Origin: Hemicordylus capensis
Lineage: Eukaryota; Chordata; Lepidosauria; Squamata; Cordylidae
DNA length: 64,000 nucleotides
Assembly (NCBI RefSeq): GCF_027244095.1
Contig: NC_069661.1
Coordinates: 193,535,501 to 193,599,500, forward strand
Reading direction: 5' to 3'
The notes beneath the pieces are model-generated. The model was not told the DNA's origin. It did no database searches and saw nothing but the letters and a program-made list of their open reading frames with translations. This document shows, piece after piece, positions 23,244-34,261 of this stretch. The position numbers and the translations under genes were made by a program. Every line of letters begins with the position of its first letter. Position 1 is the first letter of the stretch.

Positions 23244-23484
23244 AAGTAAGACCACATCTGCAAGTCCGCTCACATGGAAGAAGACACCTGCAAACTGGTG
23301 AGGTTCCTTCAAGCCTGCCATAGTGTTGCACAAATGACGTAGGAAGGTCTCTCTCCACCCATCTGAGTCACACAAGCAGCTACAGACAAGTGCCCTCCTA
23401 GATATGATCATTATGGGGCCAAACATCAACTGATTGTGCAATATCAAATCTGTATTATTTTCATTAGATTTACACAGGTCCAGG

Positions 23485-23923
23485 GCTAAACTCTTCTGTT
23501 AGTGGTTCAAAGGTGGGTTTTTGTTTTGTTTTTTGTTTTGCTGCTTTAAGGGCGGGGGAGGATGCCCTCGCACTGCTCTTCCTCTGCCGGCATTCCGGTT
23601 TTCTAAAGTCTCTCAGGGCAGCAGTGTACCGCCCTGCCGCCCCATTGCCCCCGTTTACCGGAACTATATGGAAGTAGCCATATAGGCTACTTCGGCTAGG
23701 CACATCGACTAGTTCTAATAAATGTGGGCAATAGGGCAGCAGGGAAGTATGCTGCCACCCCGAGGGACTTTAAGAAACCGGAGCACCAGTGGGGGAAGAA
23801 CGGTGGGAGGAGTAAGTTCACCCTCCCCTGCCCTTAATGCAGTACCCCCCGCCTTCGAACCAGTGGAACCAGCCACCGGTCAAACTGGTTTGGAGGCCCA
23901 TAAAGGTTCCGTGCACATCACTA
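23485..23923. mobile_element. Foldback hAT element
   Basis: Two arms of about 110 bp (about 23540-23652 and 23725-23850) are imperfect inverted copies: GGGCAATAGGGCAGCAGGG on the right answers GCCGCCCCATTGCCCC on the left. The right terminus TTCCGTGCACATCACTA at 23923 is the reverse of TAGTGATGTGCACGG, the family end. The left terminal motif is missing, so the left border is approximate. It abuts the L2 at 23924. Confidence 0.75.
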
Positions 23924-24627
23924 GCCTGTATCACTCCATTACTGCACCACCTACACTGGTTATCAGTGTTTTTCCAGGTGTGATTCAAAGTGCTGGTTTT
24001 GTCCTATAAAGCCCTTAATGACTTAGGGCCAAGCTGCTTGAAGGACTGCCTAGTCTCATATAATTTTGTCAGGTGCATGAGATCACCTAGAGAGGCTTTC
24101 ATTCATGTCCTGCCGCCTTCTGAAGTGCTGCTTCTGCTGCTGCTGCTGCCACCGCCACCACCACTACTAATATATACTGCTTTTTAACAATAGTTCCCAA
24201 AGCGGTTTACTTAGATAAGAAACATGGATTTCTGTCCCCAAAAGGCTCACAATCTAATCAAAATTACAATCAGTTATCAGTGATATGTGAGCAAACCTTC
24301 TCAGAGGTGGCCCCAGCTCTCGTGAACTCCCTGCCCCTTGATCTCCCTCTTCAATTTTAAACAGAAGTTAAACACTCTGTTATTTCAGCAGGTCTTCCCC
24401 TAACTATATATACATTTACTCAGTTACTGTCCTGTTGTAATGATTGTCTATTATCCCTGCATTTTTACAATTTTATTTATTTATTTATTACTTATTTTTA
24501 TGTAGGTAAAAATATTTATTTATTTAATGCAATTCTAGAGGCTGCTGTTTTTATTGTGCTTAACAATTCTGTTGTAAGCATGAATTCACATGTGAAGAAT
24601 GGTGGAATAGAAAATCTTTTAAATAGA
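23924..24627 (+). mobile_element. L2 LINE 3' end with SINE insertion
   Basis: It begins in the C-terminal coding region: TCACTCCATTACTGCACCACC matches the HITPVL..LH block, and AAAGTGCTGGTTTTGTCC the FKVLVL block. After a SINE fragment at about 24130-24285 it continues with CTCGTGAACTCCCTGCC and the AT-rich 3' UTR. It is frameshifted. Confidence 0.75.
24130..24285 (-). mobile_element. Unclassified SINE fragment in L2
   Basis: The reverse of the tail seen at 47106-47305 and 55661-56059: (CCA/CTA)n, then TATATACTGCTTTTTAAC, CAAAGCGGTTTAC and CCAAAAGGCTCACAATCTAA. It is truncated at its 5' end. Confidence 0.7.
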
Positions 24628-24805
24628 TAAAGGACAATCTTTACAGTAACCGTATAAGGTAGGCCAGCATTTTTCTATCCTTTCTGTAGATGAGGAGTAG
24701 AGGCTGACTGGCTTACCTCAAGATACTGAGCGATTTCATAGCAGAGGCATAATTCAACCTAGAGGCTTCTTGATTTGTAGCTTAGCCATGTAACACCCTT
24801 TCACC
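24628..24805 (-). mobile_element. MIR-like SINE
   Basis: CAGTAACCGTATAAGGTAGG, TAGATGAGGAGTAGAGGCTG and GAGCGATTTCATAGCAGAGG follow the order of the MIR core in reverse orientation. It is strongly diverged. Confidence 0.6.
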
Positions 24806-25849
24806 TGATTCTCGGACTGTGTGGGCTGTACAGATGGAGGGGGAGCAGGACTGCAATGGAGAAGGGGGAGCAGAACCCCACCCTCAACCTCTATATGTTG
24901 TGTTGGTATGCACAAAACCCACATGTGTACAACCTGTATGCAAGCAGGCTATCTCCCCAAGATTGGAGGCTGCTTTTTGCATATAGTTGTATGTTAATCA
25001 GATCAGTGTGCACAGTGCGCTTGGAATTTGGGGCCAGGAATAGTGTGGTGCAATCTTACTTTCCTTTCATCTATTCCACTTCAACAATTGGAAGGCCATG
25101 TGAAAATGACTAGAGTCATACTTTGTGTCATGGTAATGATGCTCAAATGGGGGTGGGTGGGTTTGAAATTACCACTAAAACAGGGAATAAAAAGTGCTGC
25201 TTATCAATACTGCATTTGAAATGTGCTCCATTCGGAAATAGATATATTGTATGCCAGATCTATGTTGATCCTCTCTTCATGTCTTATTAAATTGTGTATA
25301 CTACAGACTAATCAAAATGTCTGTCAGTGAAAACAGTACTGTGCCGCAGGTTGGGAAGAAGAGACAAATCAGTGAAGAAGTGAAGGAATCCAGAATGCAC
25401 GTCTGCACATTGATGTGTGTGGTTAGGAGGGACGGGGGGGTGGGGAAAAATTAAATTAACTGTACAGTGCACTGCACACATAGTGAAGAATGAAAAGCCA
25501 GTGGATATGAATGAATCTGCTGCTGAAAGGAGAATAATAAATAATCAAATTATGCTAATGTGTTAATTCACAGTGTAAATGATCTGTTTCCCCTGCTAAT
25601 CTTTTTATTAACTAACTAGGTAGGCTCCTAAATAAGCATGCAGTGAACATTTTGTGTACACATTCATAAGATATTGGCATTCTCTTCCTAAAAGTGTTCA
25701 TTACAATCCAATTCCTGGCACTATTCTGTGACAGCAGCCATTGAACACTTACAGCTAGACAAATGGGTTTATGCTGATTTATGAAGACTCTTGTTCTTAA
25801 CCCTTTCAGCCAACAGCCTCAACTGGGGATGACACAAAGCTAGCTTTTA
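24806..25849. other. Unique sequence, possible conserved noncoding stretch
   Basis: 25505-25625 is AT-rich and non-repetitive with several TAAT/ATTA cores (AATAATCAAATTATGC, GTGTTAATTC). It is a weak candidate for a regulatory element. The rest shows nothing. Confidence 0.3.
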
Positions 25850-27111
25850 TTTTATTTTATTTTATTTATCAATCAATCATATTTTAATACTGGCTGATAT
25901 GTGGATCTCTAGGCAGTGTACAGAGTTAAAACTCAAAAATGCAAAACAATAAAAACAGTTAAAATTCACAAGACAAATAAAAACAGTCTCACAAGATAAA
26001 AACATTAACTAGTTTAAAATTAATTTCATTTAAAAGCCTGAGAAAACAGGTGCATCTTGAGGGTCTTTCTAAAAACCAACAGAGAAGGAGATGCTCTTAT
26101 TTCAACAGGGAGCATATTCCAAAGAGCAGCCACAGAGAAGGCCCAGTCCCAAGTTGCCACCAAATGAGCCATTAGCAGCCGTAACCAGACCTCTCCAGAT
26201 GATCTCAATAGGCGACAGGGTTCATGCCAAAGAAGGCATTGTCTTAAGTACCCTGGACACAAGCCATTGGAGGATTTATTTTTAGTAACTACCACTTTGT
26301 ATTTTGCTCGGAAACATAGCAGCAGCCAGTGCAATTCTTTTAAAATTGGTGTTATATTGTCCCCTTGGGTTGTGCCAGAGACCAATCTGACTGCTGCATT
26401 CTGTACCAATTGTCGTTTTTGGAAAATGTACAAAGGCAGCCCCACGTAGAGTGCCTGAAGGTTACCTGCATATGTACCACCCTTTTAAGGGTGCTCTTGA
26501 AGACAGCTTTCAAAGACAGAGGAGGCAACAAGCTTTGTATTTCTCTCCTAAAGAAGATGCCAAGAAAGGAAATAAATCAACAAATCAACAAGAAAACAAA
26601 GGGGAAAGGACAAGCTAAGTTTGTTAGGGCTAGTAATTTTCGAGCTTTGATTTCTGGCTGGCTGGAAGTGTGGGTGTTTGACAGAGCAGAACAGTTAATC
26701 TTAGTGGGGGTTATTCTGATTGGGGGATTAGTTCCACATGAGTGACTCAGCTTGTGGGAGGGGTCACATTCCTGAGGAGAGTCAGTTTGCCAGCAGATCT
26801 TGACAACAGGGCTCAGATCAGATAAGCTTTGCACCTAGGAATGTTGCAAACAGACATTTGCAAACAGATATCGAAGGAGTTTAGCAGGAGTTTAGTGGGA
26901 GGTTGGCAGGGAACTGTGTGGGGAGGCACACAAGCGGTCCCCCTTCATCACAGAGGAGACACACAACACGAGGAGAAGGTGATTACTATCCTACTTCTGT
27001 AATTTTCTTGGAGGACAGAGCTTAAAACCTTTAATTAGCTGACAACTGTACCCAAGATGCAGCTTCAAGTGAACAAGCCCTATATATTCTATATAGCCAA
27101 ACAAACCAGTT

Positions 27112-28010
27112 ATGAAGGTAGACTACCAGCAACGGAGTGGGTGCTTCCCAGTGTATTGCACAAAATGTTGCATGTATGACTATCTGCCTGAGAGGCAGAA
27201 GTCCTGGGTGTGCTCTTGGTGCAAAGACCTCCTGGCTCTCAGGGAACCAGTTAATTCCCTCAAAGCCAAGGTGGATGACCTGGAAAAGCTCAAGGAGGCA
27301 AAGAGGTGTGTGGATGAGACCCTCAGGGATGTGGTAGAGGCATCCCATGCCCATGCTAATGATCCTTCTGCTGTCATGAAGAATAAAGGTCTCAGGGAAT
27401 GAGGACATCAGTCTGAGGAAGAGGGAAACACTCCCTTAGCAGGGACCACTTCCTTGGGTGGTGAACTCATATCTTCTTGCATAGAGGATTCTCCTCCAGG
27501 GGGTGGGGGCCTCCTAGTAGTGGGTGATTTGATAATTAGGTGCACAGAGAGCTGGGTCTGTGACCCACGTGTAGACTGCACTGTGACTTGCCTGCCTGGT
27601 ACGAAGGTTGCGGACATCAGACTGCCTCTAGGTAGGCTGTTAGGCAGTGTGAGGGGAAATCAGCTGTTGTGGTGCACATTGGCACCAACGATGTTGAGAA
27701 ATGCAGTTGGTAGGTCCTGGGAGCCAAATGTAGGCATCTAAGTAGCATACTGAAGTCCAGGACCCCAGGATAGTGTTCCCTGAAGTGCTAGATGTTCCAT
27801 GTGCAAGGCCAGTGAGACAGGTGGAGCTGAGGGGTCTCAATGCTTGGATGAGATGGTGGTGCCGGGAGGAGGGATTTAGATTTGTTAGGCACTGGGATAC
27901 ATTTGGGGGCAAGTGAAGCCTGTTCAAAAAAGATGGGCTGCACTTGAACCAAGATGGAACCAGACTACTAGCACTTAAAATCAAAACGTTCGCGGATCAG
28001 CTTTTAAAAT
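27112..28010 (+). pseudogene. CR1 ORF1 (zinc-binding plus SGNH esterase), decayed
   Basis: The first part (27112-27402, 96 codons) begins at a plausible ATG. It has a paired-cysteine segment (YCTKC and WVCSWC) followed by a charged helical region (LKAKVDDLEKLKEAK), as in CR1 ORF1. The esterase part follows in shifted frames. Block I reads VVGDLIIR, where SGNH enzymes have GDS, so the nucleophilic serine is replaced by leucine. Block III GTND lies at about 27690. The last block, DGLHLNQDGTRLLALKI, keeps the expected Asp and His at about 27930. The protein binds RNA and has esterase-like chemistry in active elements; this copy is frameshifted and inactive. A second fragment lies at 59160-59615. 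Confidence 0.8.
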
Positions 28011-28044
28011 GATACCTGGGGGGATTTCCAATAGGAAATGGGTG

Positions 28045-28068
28045 GTATGTATGTATGTATGTATGTAT
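28045..28068. repeat. (GTAT)n short run
   Basis: About six units inside the CR1, between ORF1 and ORF2. Confidence 0.85.
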
Positions 28069-28535
28069 TTATTTCTATACCTATACCATATTTCTATACC
28101 TGGTTCATATTTCTATATCTAGTACAGGTTTCTACACCTATATCTGGCTCAGCGAGCAAAATCTCCTAAGGTGTGAGGGTACAAACCTTTCGGATAAACC
28201 AGAAGGGGACAGAGTAGAGCTAGGAGTAGAGCAGAAGGAAACACATGACAGCTGGCCCAAAAGGTCAAATGATGGTAAGGGAGATAGCACATGCCAGCAC
28301 CAGGTATGAGACTCGGTGTATAGGAGTCTTTATACCAGTGCCAGAAACCTCCGAGCAAAGGTGGGTGAGCTGGAGTTCTTGGTTACTAGTGAAAACATAG
28401 ATATATAGTGGGCATAACTGAAACCTGGTGGAACAGTGAGAACCAGTGGGACACTGTTATTCCTGGATACAAACTCTACAGAAGGGACAGGGAGGTGAGG
28501 ATTGGGGGTGGAGTAGCACTGTATATTAAAGAAGG

Positions 28536-28792
28536 GATATTTATTTATTTATTTATTTATTTATCTATCAAGTTTATACACTGCCCCAAACTTTCATCTC
28601 TGGGCAGTTAACAATAGCATAAAACAGTTAAAACATATACAAAAACTAAAAATTGTATAACAATTTAAAAATAAACCAGAAATTAAAACCTAAAATTTTT
28701 AGGAAGCGGAGAAAGCTTCGGCGAAAAGATGGGTTTTCAAGTGTTTTCTGAAAATTGCCAGAGATGGGGAGGATCGTAACTCAGCAGGGAGC
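28536..28792 (-). mobile_element. L2 3' tail inserted in CR1 endonuclease region
   Basis: An (ATTT)n run, CACTGCCCCAAACTTTCATC, CTCTGGGCAG, then A-rich sequence and GAAAAGATGGGTTTTCAAG..CAGAGATGGGGAGGATCG. The CR1 frame resumes at about 28793. No clear duplication is seen. Confidence 0.8.
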
Positions 28793-28843
28793 TCCAACAA
28801 GCTAGAAAACCTAGGAGGACTAGAGTCCTCCACAGAATCATTA

Positions 28844-29245
28844 TGGATGACCAGAGGCGTAACTAGGGAAAACGGCGCCCGGGGCAAGCACTGAAATGGC
28901 GCCCCCCCCCCCCGCCGCCCCCCCAACATACTACATTATACTTAGGTTTTTCCTCACAAGCGCCCGCCGCTGCCGCAAAGCCAGGCCACTGACTGGCCGC
29001 CAGGCGCCAGCAAAGCAATGGGGGGGGGCGCGGGCGGCGCGGAAGGGACCGCTCGTGGGGGAGGGGGCGCCGACGCGCTCCCTTGACTGCTGCAGCGCTG
29101 CTGCACTGAGCAGGAAACATTTGTATTAACAAAAAATTAAAAAAATATTTTTTTGTCATGGCGGCGCCCCCCACGTGACCAGAAAAGATGGCGCCCGGGG
29201 CACGTGCCCCCCTGCCCCCCCTATAGTTACGCCTCTGTGGATGAC
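28844..29245. mobile_element. Non-autonomous hAT element (386 bp) in CR1
   Basis: The element is 28852-29237. Its ends are CAGAGGCGTAACTAGGG and, reversed, CAGAGGCGTAACTATAGG. Both sides carry TGGATGAC (28844-28851 and 29238-29245). The subterminal text GGCGCCCGGGGCAAG also recurs inverted near the right end. The GC-rich interior has no transposase. The CR1 endonuclease text is continuous if the element and one target copy are ignored. Confidence 0.95.
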
Positions 29246-31323
29246 AATACAAGGACTGAAAGAAAATGTGTTACTAGGAACATGCTATCACCCTCTGGAT
29301 AAAAATGTTGAGAATGACTTGGGGCTGGAGAAGCAAATCAGAGAGGTGTCAAACAGAAAGCAGTGACTTCAACTGCTCACACAGGTGACTTCAACTACCT
29401 ATACATAGACTGGGTAAATTCACATTCAGGTAATGAAAGAGAGGCCAAATTTCTTGACATGATAAATGACTGTGCCTTAGACCAGTTAATCAGAGAACCA
29501 ACCAGAGAGAAAGCGACCTTGGACTTAATCCTGAATGGTTCCCAAGATCTGATGTGAGATGTCAGAGTTGCAGAACCATTGGGGAACAGTCACCATAGTG
29601 AGATCTAATTCAGCTTACAGTATATGTGAGTGGAGCATTGTCAAGGAAGTACAACACAGTTATGTTGGACTTCAGAAGAGGAAACTTCTCAAAAATGAGG
29701 GAACTGGTTAAAAGCAAGCGGAAAGGGGAAGTCAGGGGGGTCAAATCGCTCCAGAAAGCATGGAACTTCTTTAAAATCACAATACTAGAAGTTCAGTTGG
29801 AATGTATACCAAGAAAGGTACCACCAAGTTCAGGAGGACACCAGCATGGCTAAAAAGTAGAGTCAATGAAACTGTAAAAGGGCAGAAGATTTCCTTCAGA
29901 AAATGGAAGTCTTGCCCAAATGAAGAGGAACAAAGAAAGGAACATAAACTCCAGCAAAAGAAATGCAAGGAAACAAAGAGAGTTTGAGGAGCATATAGAT
30001 AAAAGTGTCAAGAGGAATAACAAAACACTTATTTAAATATATCAGAAGTAGAAAACCTGCCAGGGAGGCAGTTGGCCCCTTAGATGATGAGGGCATGAAA
30101 GATTATTAAGGAGGATAAGGAGATTGCAGAGAAGCTGAATGAGTAATTGCATCTGTCTTCACAATGGAGGATACTGACCATATACCCTCTCCGGAATTGA
30201 GCTTCTCAGGTTTAGAGGCTGAAGAACTGGGCCAATTTGAAATGACAAGGGAAGATGTTCTAAGCTGTCTTGAAAAACTAAAAATCAACAAATTGCCAGG
30301 GCCAGATGGCATCTACCCAAGAGTCCTGAAGGAACTCAAATGTGAAATTACTGACCTCCTAGCAAAAATACGTAACTTGTCCCTGTCCCTGTAGTACAGG
30401 CTCTGTACCACAAGACTGGAAAGTGGCCAATGTATCTCCGATTTTCAAAAAGGAATCCAGGGGGGACTGAGGAAATTACAGGCCAGTTATCTTAACTTTG
30501 GTGCTGGGTAAATTGATGGAAAGCATACTTATGGTCAGAATTGTTAAACATATAGAGGAACAAGCCTTGCTGAAGGAAAACCAGCATGGCTTCTGCAAGG
30601 GAATGTCTTGCCTCACTAAACTTTTGGAGTTCTTTGAGAGTGTCAACAGACATGTGAATAAAGGTGATCCGGTTGACATAGTATACTTGGACTTCCAAAA
30701 CGTTTTTGACAAAGTTCCCCACCAAAGGCTCTTGAGTAAACTTAGCAGTCATGGGATAAGGGGACACGTTAATGTGTTGATCGGTAACTGGTTGAAGGGC
30801 AGGAAACGGAGGGTAGAAATAAATTGACAGTTTTCACAATGGAGGGAAGTCAGAAGTGGGGTCCCACAGGGATCTGTACTGGGACCAGTGCACTTTAACT
30901 TGTTCATAAATGATCTAGAAGATGGGGTAAGCAGCAAAGTGGCCAAATTTGCAAGTGACACTAAACTCCTTAGGGTAGTGAAATCCACAACAGATTGTGA
31001 GGAGCTCCAAAAAGATATCTCCAGACTGAGGGAGTAGGCAACAAAATGGCAAATGCGATTCAATGTAAGTAAATGTAAATTGATGCATATTGTGCGGGGG
31101 GGGGGGGGGCGCAATTTCACATATACACTGATGGAGTCTGAGCTGTCAGTTACTGACCAGGTGAGAGATCTTGTGGTTGTGATGCAAAGCTCATTGAAAG
31201 TGTTGACTCAGTGTGCAGCAGCAGTTTAAAAAAAAAAAAAAGGCAAATTCCATGCTGTGGATCATTAGAAAGGGGATTGAAAATTAAAATGCCCACATAC
31301 AAATCTATGATTCGGCCACATCT

Positions 31324-32214
31324 ACCACCACCACTACTACGATATACTACTATTACTATTACCACCACTACTATTACAATATACTAATATACTAGTATTT
31401 ATGACAATTCAGTGTCAAACCGTACAACCCCCTGCCTGGTTCGACCCCAGACTGACCCCCCTGGCCCGTTCAGGGGGTTCAAGAGCTTTAAAAAATTAAT
31501 TTAAACTTATCCCCTCCGGGGGGGGGGTGTCTCCAAGGCAGTGTGTGTGTGTGTGTGGGGGGGGTGTCCACGGAGGTTCCTCTCCCACCACCGAACTGCC
31601 TTCATTCTAAAATCGGCATGACCCAGACCACACAAAGAACGATTGAGCAGGTGTGGCGACCTCCAAAATGACCACTGAGCTGGGAGGAAAGGCCCAAATG
31701 GGCTGAAGAATGACCTAATGGGCTGGTTTTAGAAGGAAGGGAGACTGGCGGGGGGAGGGGTAACCTCTGCAGACCCCACTGCCTCAGAGAACCCCTCCGG
31801 AGGGGATGTTAATTTTTTTTTTTTAAAAAAAGTTCATGGACCCCCCCAGACTGAACTGAACTGAACTGGAGGGGGGACTTGAGGGGGTGCCAGACCCAAC
31901 TGGCCTGGTTCAGTTTGGGTCTGGTTTGGACTTGAACTGAACCGGACCAGTTCTGTGCACACCCCTAATTTTTTATATACTGCTCTTCAACAAAAGTCCT
32001 CAAAGCACTTTACACAGAAAAATAAATACATAAATAAGATGGCCACCTATCCCCAAAGGGCTCACAGCCTAAAAAGAAACACAAGGTAGACACCAGCAAC
32101 AGCCACTGGAGGGATGCTGTTCTGTCTTTGGATAGGACCAGTTGTGCTCCCCCTGCTAAATATAAGAGAATCACCATTTTAACAGGTGTTTTTATGCTCG
32201 GTTAGAGAAAGAGT
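31324..32214 (-). mobile_element. Unclassified SINE in CR1, itself split
   Basis: It is flanked by ACATCT (31318-31323 and 32215-32220), where the CR1 text is continuous. On the minus strand it runs from a 5' end like that at 47106 and 55661 (the ctgctaactgggcaaagaggcacc type) to a 3' (TAG/TGG)n tail at 31324-31401. It is interrupted by a foldback hAT element at about 31402-31967. Confidence 0.8.
31402..31967. mobile_element. Foldback hAT element nested in the SINE
   Basis: The right terminus GTTCTGTGCACACCCCTA is the reverse of the family end TAGGGGTGTGCAC. The arms are long inverted copies (TTAATTTAAACTTATCCCCTCC at about 31475 and GGAGGGGATGTTAATTTTTT at about 31798; CCTCTCCCACCACC and its inverse). 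The left terminal motif is not preserved. Imperfect TA-rich duplications (TAGTATTTAT / TAATTTTTTAT) flank it. Confidence 0.75.
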
Positions 32215-33611
32215 ACATCTGGAGTACTGCATACAGTTTTGGTCACCGTATCTTAAGAAGGATATTGTAGAACTGGGAAAGGCACAGAAATGGGCAACCA
32301 ATATGATCAGGGGCCTGGAGCATCTTCCTTGTGAGGCTAGGCTACAGCATCTGGGGCTCTTTAGTTTGGAAAAGAGGAAACTAACGGGAGACATGATCGA
32401 GGTCTATAAAATAATGCATGGAGTGGAGAAAGTGGAGAGAGAGAAATTTTTCTCCCTCTCTCACAACCCTAGAACCAGGAGTCATCCCATGAAACCAAAG
32501 GTCAGGAAATTTTGGACCAAAAAGAGGCAGTACTTTTTCCACAAAGCACATAATCTATGGAATTCTCTGCCATGGGATGTGGTGCTGGCCACTAGCTTGG
32601 AGGCTTTAAAAGGGGCTTAGACAAATTCATGGAGAACAGGTCTATCAATGGCTACTAGTCTGGTGGCTATGGGCCATCTCCAGCCTCAGAGGCAAGATGC
32701 CTCTAAATACCAGTTACAGGAGAGCAGCAGCAGGAGAGAGGGCATGCCCTCACCTCTTGCCTGTGGGCTCCCCAGAGACATCTGATGGGCCACTGTGAGA
32801 AACAGGATGCTGGACTAGATAGGCCTTGGGCCTGATCCAGCAGGTCTCTCCTTATGTTCTTAAGGTCATTTCCCTCCAGAAATGGAAGTAGCTGACGTAG
32901 CAGCCCAAGCTGATAAAAAGTGCTCCTGGCCACTGCCTCAAACCGAAAAACCAGAGCGAGTTTTGGATCCAGGATCACTCCCAAGCTATGTACCTGATCC
33001 AGAAAAGGCAGAGCTATACCATCAACGTCAGTTTGTTATCTCTCATCCAGCCCATCACTGCCTCCAGGCAGGTATTTAGGGAGGTAATGCCATTTCCTGA
33101 TATGGAAAAATAGTACTGGGTGTCATCAGTATATTGATAACATCCTGCACCAAACCTCCTGATGATCTTTCCCAGCGGTTTCATGTAGATGTTAAAGACC
33201 ATTGAGATAGTATGAAGACAATACTTTAGCTCTTGCTTTGCAGAGCAACAGTCTCGAATTGACACCTGAGAAGTAGGAACAGAACCACTATAAAACAGTG
33301 CTACCCAATCCCACCTCCCTTAGGTGACCCAGGAGGATACCATGGTCGATGGTATCGAAAGCTGCTGAGAGATCCAAAAGAATCAGCAGTCACATTATCT
33401 CTGTTTATAGCCAATTGGAGATCATCCATCAGGCTGACTGAGGCAGTCTGAAATGGGTATAGATAATCCAAAACTGCCTGGAGCTAAGGGACCATCACCC
33501 GCTCAGTCACCTTGCCCAACCATGGAAGATTAGAAATGGGTCTGTAATTAGCCAACTGTGAGGGATCCAATGCAGGTTTCTTCAAATAAGTTCAATATTC
33601 TTTTAATATAA

Positions 33612-33735
33612 AATAAATAATTTAATTTAATTTAATTTAATTTAATTTAATTTAATTGTTGTTATATTCATATCCTGCCTTTTGCACCAAATGCTCTTCA
33701 AAACACCTGACACTATAAAAAAGGTATACAACATG
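33612..33735 (-). mobile_element. LINE 3' tail with (AATTT)n
   Basis: A (TTTAA)n run at about 33620-33657 is followed by TATTCATATCCTGCCTTTTG and ACACCTGACAC, the reverse of an L2-type end. Confidence 0.6.
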
Positions 33736-34261
33736 TTCAAGAAATTGACATGAATGGGAGCTCTCCTTCCAGGTCCAATAGCAGTTGTGAGGGTGCCTGA
33801 TCCATATCAGGACCTCCACTGTGGGGCATAGGCTTAAAGCGCTCCCCACCAATCCCCTACTGCAGTCATGATCCAGATTAGGGTCCCCAGACAACAGGGA
33901 TTGCCAAATCTCAGGTGCCAGGGAGACATGCATGATTTTGTCCCAATCTCACCAGCCTAGAAATTTAACCATGAAGCAAATTCAGAAGCAAAATTATATT
34001 CAGAAGCAAAATTATTTAATACAATATTTATTTGCCCCAGGCAGCCCTCTGCCCTACATATGTTACCTGTAAAGCGGATAAAGAGAAGCCCATTTACCCC
34101 CCACCCCTTTTCCACAATGACTGTCACTAAGTCTGGTAAGTGTCCATTGTCTGGCTCCTAAATATTTGGGCTGCATAAACATAAAATGCAAGCCCCAATA
34201 ATATAATATTCATATTGTCTCATTATGGCCCTTAAACTTCCATATTTTAAATTGTGCTGGA
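33736..34261. other. Unique sequence
   Basis: No recognisable element is seen. Confidence 0.4.

Larger units (their letters stand above)
18970..23450 (-). mobile_element. DIRS-order retroelement fossil, split by two hAT insertions
   Basis: Minus-strand pieces at 18970-19283, 22652-22926 and 23236-23450 belong to one old element. The piece at about 22660-22740 carries FWCDNQAIVHV, which resembles the RNase H-like region of DIRS or Ngaro elements; the piece at 18970-19283 carries the adjoining ARHVLGFQNGIADAF-like region. The pieces are separated by a 3.4-kb hAT-ended insertion and a 309-bp hAT element, each with its own 8-bp duplication. Only a small part of the element is present, it is broken in many places, and it looks old. 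Ends were not seen. Confidence 0.65.
28390..32620 (+). pseudogene. CR1 ORF2 (endonuclease and reverse transcriptase), decayed
   Basis: The APE-type endonuclease is readable as GITETWWNSENQWDTVIPGY and GGGVALYIKEG before the L2 tail insertion, and GDFNYLYIDW and ATLDLILNGSQDL after it. The reverse transcriptase is readable as NKLPGPDGIYPRVLKELK (30280-30340), KENQHGFCKGMSC, motif A VYLDFQNVFDKVPH (30680-30725), and motif B (SGVPQGSVLGP at about 30855). Motif C reads FASDTKL at about 30950, where FADDTKL is expected, so one catalytic aspartate is lost. The C-terminal domain (32186-32620) is almost clean: LEYCIQFWSPYLKKDIVELG through NSLPWDVVLATSLEAL. Several frameshifts lie in between. Confidence 0.85.
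26491..32859 (+). mobile_element. Nearly full-length CR1 LINE with nested insertions
   Basis: It is bounded by TTAAGG on both sides (26485-26490, and the right copy ending at 32865), a likely target duplication. In order it holds a 5' UTR (about 26491-27110), ORF1 (27112 to about 28010), ORF2 with endonuclease (about 28390-29560) and reverse transcriptase (about 30160-32620), and a 3' UTR ending in GATCCAGCAGG..CTTATGTTC. Four insertions lie in it: an L2 tail (28536-28792), a hAT element (28852-29237), and a SINE (31324-32214) that is itself split by a foldback hAT element. Without these it is about 4.8 kb, near the complete length for CR1. Most CR1 copies are short 3' ends, so this is unusual. 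Confidence 0.88.
25850..33585 (-). mobile_element. L2 LINE split by a CR1 insertion
   Basis: Two minus-strand L2 parts, 25850-26490 (3' UTR and C-terminal coding region) and 32866-33585 (reverse transcriptase), are one element separated by the CR1 at 26491-32859. The junction text (CATATGTACCACCC on one side, AAGCTGATAAAAAGTGC on the other) runs in the same order as in the uninterrupted L2 at 61.4-61.6 kb. In the C-terminal part, QNAAVRLVSGTTQGD, LKELHWLL and VEIRASPSLLVFRKTLK are readable. In the RT part, the SIRDCCSAKQEL..NIYMKPLGKIIRRFG frame and a Y-T-DDTQ motif C are readable. It ends at about 33585 (5' truncated). Confidence 0.88.
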
